A DNA stretch of 64,000 bases, from NCBI RefSeq assembly GCF_019285515.1, contig NZ_CP079095.1, positions 1,739,501 to 1,803,500 on the forward strand, read 5' to 3'. Both the position numbers and the translations under genes were made by a program. Below the pieces are notes generated by a model. The model saw nothing but the letters and a program-made list of their open reading frames with translations. It was not told where the DNA came from and did no database searches. Positions 25,352-32,901 of the stretch are shown here, one piece after another. Position 1 is the first letter of the stretch, and each line of letters begins with the position of its first letter. Source of the stretch: Methylococcus sp. Mc7 (GTDB lineage Bacteria; Pseudomonadota; Gammaproteobacteria; Methylococcales; Methylococcaceae).

Positions 25352-25789
25352 ATGAATGTGAACTCACAAAAATCACCTCAAACGGTGTTGGAAGACATCA
25401 AGGTCAATGTGAAACTGAAGCTTGCAGCACTGTGGGCGAGTTTTATGTTTCTCTACATCTATGTAGATTATTTCCACTTATATATGCCGGGCTCCGTAGA
25501 AGATATTCTGGCAGGAAAAATGTATGTATTTGACATTACACAAGTCGCTCTATTGATAGGACTGGTCTCGGTGACGATTCCGGCTCTTATGATTTTCCTT
25601 TCTGTCGCCTTGTCAGCTAAAGTAAATCGCTGGGTAAATATCATTATTGGCGCAGTGTATATTCCTTATACATTGTTCAATTTGATAGGTGAGGCTTGGA
25701 TACATATGGTGTTTGGCGCTGTTGTAGAAATCGTTCTTCTTCTACTAGTTATCTGGTATGCATGGAAGTGGCCTAAACAGAAAGCATAA
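25352..25789 (+). CDS. DUF6326-like small membrane protein (cassette 10)
   Basis: About 145 residues. The start LEDIKVNVKLKLAALWASFMFLYIYVDYFHLYMPGSVEDI and three further hydrophobic segments (VALLIGLVSVTIPALMIFLSVAL, WVNIIIGAVYIPYTLFNLI, MVFGAVVEIVLLLLVIWYAW) match a family of four-helix membrane proteins of unknown function. The start is uncertain: ATG 25322 directly follows the previous stop, ATG 25352 sits almost on an AGGAG box, and GTG 25358 has the best spacing. Confidence 0.72.
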   Translation: MNVNSQKSPQTVLEDIKVNVKLKLAALWASFMFLYIYVDYFHLYMPGSVEDILAGKMYVFDITQVALLIGLVSVTIPALMIFLSVALSAKVNRWVNIIIGAVYIPYTLFNLIGEAWIHMVFGAVVEIVLLLLVIWYAWKWPKQKA

Positions 25790-25795
25790 AGCCCG

Positions 25796-25876
25796 GCCTA
25801 ACAACGCCATCAACCCGGGCGTGCAAAAGCGCCGCTTCGCTCTGCTTTTGCGCGCCGGTTATGGCGAACGTTAGCC
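25796..25876 (+). repeat. attC site 10
   Basis: Left box GCCTAAC, right box GTTAGCC, with arms GTGCAAAAGC and GCTTTTGCGC. Its outer parts (AACAACGCCATCAAC, GGTTATGGCGAACGTTAG) are nearly the same as in site 4. Confidence 0.9.
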
Positions 25877-25879
25877 GTC

Positions 25880-26416
25880 ATGCACGAGACGCTGCTACCA
25901 CGCGAGTTCCTTGGCGGTCGCCTCCGCCGCCTGCACGCACGCGATCGGGCGGCGTTCCAGGCCTATCGCTCACTCCCGGAGCTCGGCCGCTATCAGGGTT
26001 GGTCGCCGATGTCCGACTCTGAGGCACAGGAGTTCCTCGACGAAATGCATCGCGCTCCTCTCTTCACGCCGGGCCAGTGGGTGCAACTCGGAATCGCCAA
26101 ACCAGAGTCTGACGAGCTAGTCGGAGACATCGGCTTGTATCTGTCCGAAGACGGTACTTCCGGCGAAGTCGGTTTCACGCTCGAGCCGTCCTCGCAAGGT
26201 CATGGGGTCGCAGCTCGTGCGGTCCGCGAGGCGCTTCAACTGCTCTTCGCGGCTACCAGCGTCGCTCGTGTTCTGGGCATCACCGACGAGCGAAATCTAC
26301 CCAGCATCAAGCTACTCGAGCGCGTTGGCTTCAAGTTCGTCGAGAGCCGCCAAGTCGTGTTCAGAGGTGAGCCGTGCAAAGAGAGGGTGTATGCCCTGCC
26401 GCGAAATGACGGCTAA
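25880..26416 (+). CDS. GNAT-family N-acetyltransferase, RimJ/RimL type (cassette 11)
   Basis: 178 residues. An N-terminal RLHARDRAAFQAYRS leads to the acetyl-CoA binding region EVGFTLEPSSQGHGVAARAVREALQLLF, with Q/R-x-x-G-x-G/A represented as SQGHGVA, and the C-terminal NLPSIKLLERVGFKFVESR. RimJ/RimL-type enzymes acetylate protein N-termini, amino acids or antibiotics. The ATG is 3 bases after attC 10 without a ribosome site, and the stop codon lies inside attC 11, so the gene fills its cassette completely. Confidence 0.88.
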   Translation: MHETLLPREFLGGRLRRLHARDRAAFQAYRSLPELGRYQGWSPMSDSEAQEFLDEMHRAPLFTPGQWVQLGIAKPESDELVGDIGLYLSEDGTSGEVGFTLEPSSQGHGVAARAVREALQLLFAATSVARVLGITDERNLPSIKLLERVGFKFVESRQVVFRGEPCKERVYALPRNDG

Positions 26417-26468
26417 CCATTCATTCCAGCGGACCGCCTTCGGCGGCCGCTGAATTCAAACGTTGGGC
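26411..26468 (+). repeat. attC site 11
   Basis: Left box GGCTAAC, right box GTTGGGC, with arms CAGCGGACCGCC and GGCGGCCGCTG around TTC. Confidence 0.88.
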
Positions 26469-26547
26469 GTCAAAATAGCCAACCATTGCAGCCCAGTAGA
26501 GCAAGCTGCATCGCAGCGTTCCACTCAATATGTAAAGGAGACAGAAA

Positions 26548-27570
26548 ATGCCACATTCAAGAATTGTCATATCCCCCCGCGATCGCGTTACAGTCATTCG
26601 TGGCCCTCAAGGTCCGGGAGGTACAATACCCGCTGCCCTTGAACGAGCACTTCTGGAGGCTGCGAGGCGAAGGAAAGCCGACGAAGAAATCAACCGCAAA
26701 TGGACTTCGCTCGGCGGTGCTCCGGGAAATCCAACCGGCGACCTCTTGGCCATCGGAGACGGTTTCTATCGTGAGTACGTTCATGGAAGCATTTATTACC
26801 GCCCTGGTGTTACCCCCTTTTATGTCTACGGTGCAATAGGCGAAAAATATACTCAGCTTGGCGGCCCAAGCAGTTGGCTAGGTTGGCCAACGTCAGACGA
26901 ACAACCGTTTGACGAAGGCGGCCGCATATCAAAATTCCAGTATGGTGCCATCTACTGGTGGCATGATACCGAGGCAATACCATTGGGTGACGTGGTTGTA
27001 CGATATACGGGACTCGCGTGCTTTGGAGAGACGGACCACGATCAATTCTCTTCTGCTGACGAGCCTTATGTGATTTTTGGCGTCGTGCCCGTCGTGCCCA
27101 TGGACCCTTCTGCTCCGCGCACGGTTATCTACGAAGACGTTGATGCAGGCGACTCTCGAATAGATAACATAGAACTATACCGCGGACTTCCCTACGGATT
27201 GTCGCTTACGGCCGCGCTTTATGAGCATGATTTCTCTGACCCCGAAAAAATGCGTCGCGAAATCCAGGAAGTGATTGATGTTGCAATCAAGTCAGGTGAG
27301 GAATTAGCCAAACAAGAAGGAGCCAGTTCCGGGGAAGTTGGATTCTGGGCTGCGATAGGAAAATGGGTCGCAGAAAGGATATTAGAGCTGATGGACCTTG
27401 AAGACGACTTTGTGGGCCAAGTAACGTTTCCTGTGACTGCTAAAAACATGGTAACCATGGCGTACAGCCCAGCAAAAGATTTTCGAGCTATTCAGTGGGA
27501 CATGGATTCGCCGCTGATTACTGGCGACGGAGCGTCTTATAAGGTGTATCTCGATATAAAAGCAGTGTAA
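26548..27570 (+). CDS. LGFP-repeat-like protein (cassette 12)
   Basis: 340 residues. Residues about 75-135 carry LGFP-type repeats (HGSIYYRPGVTPFYVYGAIGEKYTQLGGPSSWLGWPTSDEQ, then GRISKFQYGAIYWW). These are found in cell-wall or carbohydrate-associated proteins. The remaining 200 residues have no family I recognise and include an acidic helix (DPEKMRREIQEVIDVAIKSGEELAKQEG) and a beta-rich end. No signal peptide is visible, so any surface role would need another export route. A GGAG box lies 10 bases before the ATG. Confidence 0.7.
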   Translation: MPHSRIVISPRDRVTVIRGPQGPGGTIPAALERALLEAARRRKADEEINRKWTSLGGAPGNPTGDLLAIGDGFYREYVHGSIYYRPGVTPFYVYGAIGEKYTQLGGPSSWLGWPTSDEQPFDEGGRISKFQYGAIYWWHDTEAIPLGDVVVRYTGLACFGETDHDQFSSADEPYVIFGVVPVVPMDPSAPRTVIYEDVDAGDSRIDNIELYRGLPYGLSLTAALYEHDFSDPEKMRREIQEVIDVAIKSGEELAKQEGASSGEVGFWAAIGKWVAERILELMDLEDDFVGQVTFPVTAKNMVTMAYSPAKDFRAIQWDMDSPLITGDGASYKVYLDIKAV

Positions 27571-27593
27571 GTGGACCAATAATTTAGCCTGAC

Positions 27594-27667
27594 ATACAAC
27601 GCGCCCAACTAGGCGCTGGAGAGGGACGCCGCAAAAAGCGCGGCGCCCCTCAGCTAATTCGTTAGAT
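27594..27667 (+). repeat. attC site 12
   Basis: Left box ATACAAC, right box GTTAGAT, with arms GGAGAGGGACGCCGC and GCGGCGCCCCTC. Confidence 0.85.
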
Positions 27668-27696
27668 TGCAGTACAACATAAAGGGATCAGCACCG

Positions 27697-27724
27697 ATGA
27701 GCGCTTTCAAAAGTATCTTGATGC
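27697..27724 (+). pseudogene. 5' stub of cassette 13 methyltransferase, cut by IS66
   Basis: An ATG opens nine codons (MSAFKSILM) and then runs into the IS66 end. Joining this stub to the sequence after the IS, with one 8-bp target copy removed, gives a continuous frame into the methyltransferase at 30081 (MSAFKSILMRMFGRP). Confidence 0.85.
27717..27724 (+). repeat. IS66 target duplication, left copy
   Basis: CTTGATGC, repeated at 30077-30084. Eight bases is the usual IS66-family duplication length. Confidence 0.92.
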
Positions 27725-27785
27725 GTAAGCGTTCGGCGGTGCCCGGTCTTGTGGTCTCAGTGGCGAACGGTTAGGTGGCGGCTCG

Positions 27786-29294
27786 TTACGCCCCGGGCAG
27801 CTTGCAATTGTGAGGTAGCAGGCTGTCGATGTCCTTCTGCTTGGTGGAAGGCAGGCGGGTGAGGACATCCTTCAGATAGGCCTCCGGATTGATGCCCAGC
27901 TCCTTGCAGGTCTGGATCAGGCTGAACACCGTGGCGGCGACCTGGCCGCCCTTGGGCGAGCCGAGAAACAGCCAATTCTTGCGGCCGATGGTGAGGGGGC
28001 GGATGGCCCGTTCGCTCCGGTTGTTGTCGATTTCCAGGCGGCCGTCTTCGGTGTAGCGCTCCAGCGCCGGCCAGTTCTTGAGGGCATAGCCGATGGCTTG
28101 GGCCGTGGGCGTCTTGGGCGCTAACTGGCGCAGCCGGTCTTCGAGCCAGGCCTTGAACTCGGCCAGGATCGGCCGCGCCTGTTGCTGCCGCAGCTTGCGG
28201 ATGCCTTCGGCGTCGAGTTGCTGTTCCTTGGCTTCCCGTTCGATGGCATAGAGCCGGCCGATGAATTCCAAGGCCTCGTGGGCGCTGATGCGCTTGCCAG
28301 CCTCCGCTTGGCGGGCGATGTCGAAGAACTTGCGGCGCGCATGCGCCCAGCAGGCCACTTCCAGGACCTTGCCTGCGGCGAAGATCTGGTCGTAACCGGC
28401 ATAGGCGTCCGCCTGCAGGTAGCCGCGGTAGCCTTCCAGTTTGGCCTTGGGATGTTTGCCCGCCCGGGTTTCGGTGTGATCGTAGACGACGATCGGCGGG
28501 GAGTGGCCGGCGTAGACCCAAAACCGCGTCTCCCGCGTCTTGCCGCGGTCCTGCACGGCCACAGTGGTGTCGTCCGAGAAGATCACCGGCTGCTGCTTGA
28601 GCAACGCCAGCATCCGCTCAGCCAAGGGTTTCAGTTGCCAGCCGCTCTGGATGACCCAGTCGCACAACGTGGTGCGGGCAATGGGCACACCCTGGTGGGC
28701 AAAAATTTGCTCGATGCGGTAGAGGGGCAGGTGATAGCCGTATTTGGCCATCAGCAGATGCGCCAGAAGACCCGGCAGCGGGATGCCCCCTTCGATAATC
28801 TCAGGCTTCGCCGGCACCGTGGTCAGCTGCCCCTGGCACTTGGAACAGGCGCATTTTTCCCGGCGGGTCTCGACCACCTTGAGGGTGGCCGGTAGGTAGT
28901 CCAGCCGCTCGGAACTTTCGTAGCCGATCACCGGCCGCTCTTCGCCGCATTCAGGACACCGGCGATCTTCCGCCGACAGCGGCAACACCACGATCTCGCG
29001 CGGCAGATGCTCCGGCAGCGCGGTGCGTTTGGGCGGATTCTTGACCGGCGATTGCACCACCGTCTTGAACTCCACCGGACTGGCGACGGGGGCGTCCTCG
29101 GGCACTTCCGCCGACAGCGGCAGTTGTTCACTGTCGGGGAGCGTTTTGAGCTTCTCGGAGCGAGCGCCGAACAGCAGCTTCTTCAGCTGTGCCAGGTCGA
29201 ATTCCAGCCGTTCGATGCGCGCCTCGCGCTGGGCCAGGGTGGCCTTCAGCGTACGATTTTCTTCGGCGAGAGCGGCGGCATTCATGGCTGCCAT
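27786..29294 (-). CDS. tnpC: IS66 transposase (TnpC)
   Basis: About 502 residues from the ATG at 29294; ATG 29285 is also possible. An N-terminal leucine-zipper-like coiled coil (LAEENRTLKATLAQREARIERLEFDLAQLKKLLFG) is followed by a zinc-binding part (RRCPECGEE...KCACSKCQG) and the DDE domain, with FSDDTTV, YLQADAYAGYD and the NNRSERAIRPLTIGRKNWLF glutamate region. The C-terminal IS66_C helix bundle ends in LLPHNCKLPGA. It is full length for the family. Confidence 0.95.
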   Translation of the reverse strand: MAAMNAAALAEENRTLKATLAQREARIERLEFDLAQLKKLLFGARSEKLKTLPDSEQLPLSAEVPEDAPVASPVEFKTVVQSPVKNPPKRTALPEHLPREIVVLPLSAEDRRCPECGEERPVIGYESSERLDYLPATLKVVETRREKCACSKCQGQLTTVPAKPEIIEGGIPLPGLLAHLLMAKYGYHLPLYRIEQIFAHQGVPIARTTLCDWVIQSGWQLKPLAERMLALLKQQPVIFSDDTTVAVQDRGKTRETRFWVYAGHSPPIVVYDHTETRAGKHPKAKLEGYRGYLQADAYAGYDQIFAAGKVLEVACWAHARRKFFDIARQAEAGKRISAHEALEFIGRLYAIEREAKEQQLDAEGIRKLRQQQARPILAEFKAWLEDRLRQLAPKTPTAQAIGYALKNWPALERYTEDGRLEIDNNRSERAIRPLTIGRKNWLFLGSPKGGQVAATVFSLIQTCKELGINPEAYLKDVLTRLPSTKQKDIDSLLPHNCKLPGA

Positions 29295-29353
29295 GATACC
29301 CGGTAGACCACCCGAAAGCCCAGCTCTGATGCGGGTTTCAGCCACTTTTTCGA

Positions 29354-29695
29354 TCACCCGACCCGGCCGGCCCGAACCTCCCGCAAACGCACCACCGACA
29401 AGTCCACGCCTTCCAGCAACAGCAGCAGGTCCGAGCGCGAAATCGTCCCCTGAACCGGATTGCGGAAGCGGCCTTTCTCCAGCCGCTTGTAGGCCAGCCA
29501 GAAACCATGACGATCCCACCACAACAGCTTCACCTTGTCCCGGCCCCGGTTGAAGAACACGAACACCGAACCCGACAACGGCGAATGCCCCAGGCTGCTC
29601 TCCACCGCCAGCGCCAAACCATCGATGGACTTGCGCAGATCGCAGGGTTCGGCAACCACATACACCGTCGTCGCACTCAGCAGCGTCGCCAGCAT
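29354..29695 (-). CDS. tnpB: IS66 accessory protein TnpB
   Basis: 113 residues with the family signature VYVVAEPCDLRKSIDGLALAVE, then GSVFVFFNRGRDKVKLLWWDRHGFWLAYKRLEKGRF. TnpB is needed for efficient IS66 transposition. Its ATG overlaps the tnpA stop (TGATG), so the two are translationally coupled. Confidence 0.93.
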   Translation of the reverse strand: MLATLLSATTVYVVAEPCDLRKSIDGLALAVESSLGHSPLSGSVFVFFNRGRDKVKLLWWDRHGFWLAYKRLEKGRFRNPVQGTISRSDLLLLLEGVDLSVVRLREVRAGRVG

Positions 29696-29997
29696 CACGA
29701 CACCAATGCCGCCACGACCTGCTTCAGCAAGGCGGCATCGAACCCGCCCTTCACCTCGATGCGTGCACCGCCCACCAACAGCCACAAACCGTCACTGACC
29801 GCGTCCTCCTCGATCACGCGGATCAGTGTCAGCGGCGCCGCCTTAGTCCGCTGCACCAAGCGCCGGCGCCAGTACATGAACGTCGCATAGCCAATCGCCT
29901 TTTGAACGCACCAAGCCCGCGCCGACAATCCGCTCGCCGCCTGCTGTTCCAACAGCCCCAGCCAAAAAACTTCACGCTCTTGCCTCGTCATCGCCAT
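29695..29997 (-). CDS. tnpA: IS66 accessory protein TnpA
   Basis: 100 residues with the helix-turn-helix-like start REVFWLGLLEQQAASGLSARAWCVQKAIGYATFMYWRRRL seen in IS66 OrfA proteins, which are thought to bind the element ends. The ATG at 29997 has a strong AGGAGG box 6 bases upstream. It is the first gene of the IS66 operon. Confidence 0.9.
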   Translation of the reverse strand: MAMTRQEREVFWLGLLEQQAASGLSARAWCVQKAIGYATFMYWRRRLVQRTKAAPLTLIRVIEEDAVSDGLWLLVGGARIEVKGGFDAALLKQVVAALVS

Positions 29998-30076
29998 ATC
30001 CTCCTCTGTAGGAATCCGGCGATACTGTGCCTCGCGCGCTAAGGCCGCGAAAGAATGCGCTCGGCCGGACGCTTAC

Positions 30077-30084
30077 CTTGATGC
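30077..30084 (+). repeat. IS66 target duplication, right copy
   Basis: CTTGATGC directly after the IS end. It also supplies an ATG (30081) that is in frame with the interrupted methyltransferase. Confidence 0.92.
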
Positions 30085-30674
30085 GGATGTTTGGCCGGCC
30101 TCGGGGTACCCTCGGCAGACTGGGTGGCGTGATCATGGCGCACATGAATCAGAAGTGCGCCGCTTGGGTTATCGACTTACTCGAGATCCAGCCGAACGAT
30201 AAGACACTGGAGGTTGGCTTCGGACCTGGAGTGGGTATCGAGCTGCTGACCAAAGCGGCGCTGGAGGGATATGTTGCTGGAGTTGATCCATCTCAGGAAA
30301 TGGTCGCCCAAGCCAGAGCTCGGAACGCTACGGCAATTACCAGTGGCCATGTCGACCTGCGGTACGGCTCGGCGGAGAGCTTGCCGTTCGAAGACAACAC
30401 CTTCAATAAGGCATTGGCCATTAACTCCATGCAAGTGTGGATGGACGCTGCGGCTGGCCTCCGAGAAATACGGCGGGTCATGAAAGCTGGTGGCAGGATA
30501 GCGCTTGGCTTTACTCCCTATTCTGGGCAGCAGAAGGTTGGATTGTCTGACAGGCTGGCAGCCGCAGGCTTGGTGGAAGCGCATGTGGTCGAGACAGATA
30601 CGGGTTTCTGTGTGCTGGCCATCAAGCCACGACCGGATGAAGGGCAGATGCAATCTAACATCGGCACGGAGTGA
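30081..30674 (+). CDS. class I SAM methyltransferase, 5' end displaced by IS66 (cassette 13)
   Basis: About 197 residues remain. Motif I is TLEVGFGPGVGIELL, the acidic ribose-binding residue is in VAGVDPSQEM, and the post-motif region has GSAESLPFEDNTFNKALAINSMQ and LREIRRVMKAGGRIALGF. This is the UbiE/Methyltransf_11 type. The original first eight codons are on the far side of the IS66; the in-frame ATG here lies inside the target duplication, and another is at 30135. The catalytic domain is complete, so the protein might still be made. The target is unknown. The stop codon lies within attC 13. Confidence 0.8.
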   Translation: MRMFGRPRGTLGRLGGVIMAHMNQKCAAWVIDLLEIQPNDKTLEVGFGPGVGIELLTKAALEGYVAGVDPSQEMVAQARARNATAITSGHVDLRYGSAESLPFEDNTFNKALAINSMQVWMDAAAGLREIRRVMKAGGRIALGFTPYSGQQKVGLSDRLAAAGLVEAHVVETDTGFCVLAIKPRPDEGQMQSNIGTE

Positions 30675-30725
30675 GACGCGCATCCCGCTACGCTCCATGC
30701 GCGCTCCTCATGCTTGGCGTTATCG
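30653..30725 (+). repeat. attC site 13 (diverged right end)
   Basis: Left box ATCTAAC, right end GTTATCG, which departs from GTTRRRY, with arms CGCGCAT and ATGCGCG. The 3' end of the methyltransferase gene overlaps it. Confidence 0.75.
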
Positions 30726-30742
30726 CGGAGATGCCGCAACCT

Positions 30743-31174
30743 ATGCCTGATCGAATTGGGACGTTCGTGGAGGCGCTGGGCGTGCGGCCCTCAGACCGTG
30801 TCCTCGAAATCGGATGTGGCCACGGGGTGGCCGGTTCGCTCATCTGCCAACGGCTTCCCAACGGGAAATACGTCGCCATTGATCGGTCGCTAAAGATGAT
30901 TGCCGCCGCCACAAAGCGGAATCAGGCGTATGTTGCAGCGGGAATTGCGACCTTCATCCATGTCGAACTCGAAAAGTTGGATCTAGGCGAGGAGCGGTTC
31001 GACAAGATCTTGGCCATGCGCGTCCGACTTTTCCTCGATCAACCTGATCATGCACGTGCTTTGGTCGCTCGCTGGTTGGCGCCAAGTGGCCAACTATTTA
31101 TTCAGTACGATCAGCCGGGGCAGAACGGTGTTGCATGCGCGGCAATGTTTCGGGGCTGGCCGAGCGGCATCTAA
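30743..31174 (+). CDS. second class I SAM methyltransferase (cassette 14)
   Basis: 143 residues from ATG 30743; ATG 30731 sits directly on the GGAG box and is less likely. It shows VLEIGCGHGVAGSLICQRL (motif I), YVAIDRSLKMI (acidic residue), and FDKILAMRVRLFL in place of motif IV, followed by LVARWLAPSGQLFIQYDQPGQ. The end is shorter than usual for the fold, and the stop codon lies inside attC 14, so the 3' part may have been lost. Two methyltransferase cassettes in a row may reflect a duplication, but their sequences are only distantly alike. Confidence 0.75.
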   Translation: MPDRIGTFVEALGVRPSDRVLEIGCGHGVAGSLICQRLPNGKYVAIDRSLKMIAAATKRNQAYVAAGIATFIHVELEKLDLGEERFDKILAMRVRLFLDQPDHARALVARWLAPSGQLFIQYDQPGQNGVACAAMFRGWPSGI

Positions 31175-31237
31175 CCGCTCCATCGAGCGGACAGTTGTCG
31201 GCAAGCCGCAAACTGCCGCTCATGTCGAACGTTGGGC
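31169..31237 (+). repeat. attC site 14
   Basis: Left box ATCTAAC, right box GTTGGGC, with arms GAGCGGACAGTT and AACTGCCGCTC. It contains the stop codon of the preceding gene. Confidence 0.88.
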
Positions 31238-31239
31238 GA

Positions 31240-31413
31240 CAACAGTAGTATTGGGGCGCGAGTGATCCAATTGCGGATACTGCGTATGCTCAGGGCTTAT
31301 TCGGCTCGTTGCGAAACGGGTCTATCGACGTTATTCCCAATAGTGGTCACTTACCGTGGCTGGACAATCCAGATCAGGCAGCAAGCCGCACACGACATTT
31401 CCTCAGGTCATGA
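31240..31413 (+). pseudogene. C-terminal fragment of an alpha/beta-hydrolase (cassette 15)
   Basis: Reading through one probable extra base near 31258, the strand gives TVVLG, then ASDPIADTAYAQGLFGSLRNG, then IPNSGHLPWLDNPDQAASR and a TGA at 31411. This is the end of an alpha/beta-hydrolase, with the acid in SDP and the catalytic His in SGHLPW. There is no N-terminal part: the fragment begins directly at attC 14. The next cassette begins with the N-terminal part of a hydrolase of the same class. Confidence 0.65.
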
Positions 31414-31420
31414 CTGTGTC

Positions 31421-31492
31421 GCCCAACAAAGCGCAGCATCGGACGACAAATTCGCTGCGCTTCATTGCCGCCGGTAGGCTTGGGTGTTGGGG
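31421..31492 (+). repeat. attC site 15
   Basis: Left box GCCCAAC, right box GTTGGGG, with arms AAGCGCAGC and GCTGCGCTT. It is the last site I can see. Confidence 0.85.
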
Positions 31493-31522
31493 CGAAGAGC
31501 GCTGCAATCCGGGAGGGTCGTT

Positions 31523-31744
31523 ATGTCGATCGTGGTCCAAGAAGTTGATCTCTTTGTCCGGGATGTCGGTGCTGGCCCGCCGGTGCTGTTCCTGCACGGG
31601 AATCCGGACAGCGCCGATATCTGGGACGAAGTGGTTGCGCGCCTCAACGGGCGGTTCCGATGCATCGCCATCGATCTGCCCGGTTTTGGGCGTTCCGGAC
31701 CGGCGCCTGGCTTCGACTGCTCGTTCGCCAACCTCGGGCGCTTC
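31523..31744 (+). pseudogene. N-terminal fragment of an alpha/beta-hydrolase (cassette 16), cut by IS66
   Basis: From the ATG at 31523: SIVVQEVDLFVRDVGAGPPVLFLHGNPDSADIWDEV, then CIAIDLPGFGRSGPAP. This is the HGNP oxyanion region and first half of a haloalkane dehalogenase/epoxide hydrolase-type protein. The frame runs into the IS66 end at 31745 after 74 codons, before the nucleophile. The rest of the gene and its attC are missing. Confidence 0.8.
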
Positions 31745-32359
31745 GTAAGCGTTCGGCGGTGCCCGGTCTTGTGGTCTCAGTGGCGAACGGTTAGGTGGCG
31801 GCTCGTTACGCCCCGGGCAGCTTGCAATTGTGAGGTAGCAGGCTGTCGATGTCCTTCTGCTTGGTGGAAGGCAGGCGGGTGAGGACATCCTTCAGATAGG
31901 CCTCCGGATTGATGCCCAGCTCCTTGCAGGTCTGGATCAGGCTGAACACCGTGGCGGCGACCTGGCCGCCCTTGGGCGAGCCGAGAAACAGCCAATTCTT
32001 GCGGCCGATGGTGAGGGGGCGGATGGCCCGTTCGCTCCGGTTGTTGTCGATTTCCAGGCGGCCGTCTTCGGTGTAGCGCTCCAGCGCCGGCCAGTTCTTG
32101 AGGGCATAGCCGATGGCTTGGGCCGTGGGCGTCTTGGGCGCTAACTGGCGCAGCCGGTCTTCGAGCCAGGCCTTGAACTCGGCCAGGATCGGCCGCGCCT
32201 GTTGCTGCCGCAGCTTGCGGATGCCTTCGGCGTCGAGTTGCTGTTCCTTGGCTTCCCGTTCGATGGCATAGAGCCGGCCGATGAATTCCAAGGCCTCGTG
32301 GGCGCTGATGCGCTTGCCAGCCTCCGCTTGGCGGGCGATGTCGAAGAACTTGCGGCGCG
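31745..32359 (-). mobile_element. truncated IS66 copy, 615 bp
   Basis: By eye this is identical to 27725-28339 of the complete element: the terminal GTAAGCG end plus the 3' part of tnpC. It stops where a different element begins (after TGCGGCGC). The matching right end and target duplication are absent. Confidence 0.93.
31806..32359 (-). pseudogene. IS66 tnpC, C-terminal remnant
   Basis: About 184 codons, from FFDIARQAEAGKRISAHEALEF to the tnpC stop, the same as the complete copy 4 kb upstream. It lacks the coiled coil, zinc ribbon and the first catalytic aspartates, so it cannot be active. Confidence 0.92.
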
Positions 32360-32413
32360 AAAAACCCGGGGTCAAGTCTTGTCTTTTGACGATACCCACG
32401 GCAGCCTTTCGCC

Positions 32414-32761
32414 ATGTCTAGACCTCTACGCATTGAGTTTGCCGGTGGCCTATACCACGTAACCTCCCGTGGCGACGGGCGGGAGGCTATTTTCCTGAGC
32501 GAGGCGGACAGAGGTTTATTTCTGGGCGTGCTGTCGGAGGTCGTCCGGGATTTCAATTGGGCAGCGCATGCCTATTGTTTGATGGACAACCACTATCACC
32601 TCCTGATCGAAACCGCGGACGGCAATCTCTCCAAGGGCATGCGGCAATTGAATGGGGTCTACACGCAACGCTTCAATCGCCAGCATGGCCGCGTCGGGCA
32701 TGTCTTCCAGGGGCGTTACAAGGCGATCATCGTGCAGAAGGAATCTTACCTCTTGGAACTG
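32414..32761 (+). pseudogene. Y1 (RAYT/TnpA_REP) transposase, 5' half
   Basis: It begins MSRPLRIEFAGGLYHVTSRG, with the Y1 family HuH motif in CLMDNHYHLLIE, then GHVFQGRYKAIIVQKESYLLEL. The frame then enters unrelated sequence. The missing continuation ELARYVVLNPVRARMV is found at 36141. These single-strand transposases mobilise REP-like hairpins. The catalytic tyrosine follows the HuH motif by about 60 residues in the family; YLLEL may contain it. Confidence 0.85.
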
Positions 32762-32857
32762 TTAGCGGCTGCCAAGAAGCGCGGATATCTGGCGGCGTTA
32801 GTTGGCGGTGAGGAAGCGCCGATATATGGCGATGTTTTCGGTTGGAAGGCGCCCGAA

Positions 32858-32884
32858 AGAAAGGGCCGCAGAGCGGCCCTTTCG
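32858..32884 (+). terminator. hairpin near the end of the IS21-like operon
   Basis: GAAAGGGCCGC and GCGGCCCTTTC pair around AGA, 18 bp past the last gene of the minus-strand operon. There is no clear T run, so it is only a candidate terminator. Confidence 0.4.
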
Positions 32885-32901
32885 GTGTGGTGATGACTGC
32901 C

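Larger units (their letters stand above)
27725..30076 (-). mobile_element. complete IS66-family insertion sequence, 2352 bp
   Basis: The terminal inverted repeats begin GTAAGCGTTCGGC at the left and, read inward, GTAAGCGTCCGGC at the right. The element carries tnpA, tnpB and tnpC in that order on the minus strand and has an exact 8-bp target duplication. All three genes look intact, so it may be active. A second, truncated copy lies at 31745. Confidence 0.93.
15081..31744 (+). mobile_element. chromosomal integron: intI, attI and about 16 gene cassettes
   Basis: An intI-type recombinase gene on the minus strand faces away from an array of plus-strand genes. These are separated by 15 short inverted-repeat sites that begin with RYYYAAC-like and end with GTTRRRY-like boxes (mostly GCCTAAC...GTTAGGC). 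This is the standard structure of an integron platform. Cassettes hold one or two genes each, and their base composition varies. IntI can excise and insert cassettes at attI. The array is broken by a complete IS66 at 27725 and ends at a truncated IS66 at 31745; any cassettes beyond it have been lost or moved. Confidence 0.93.
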
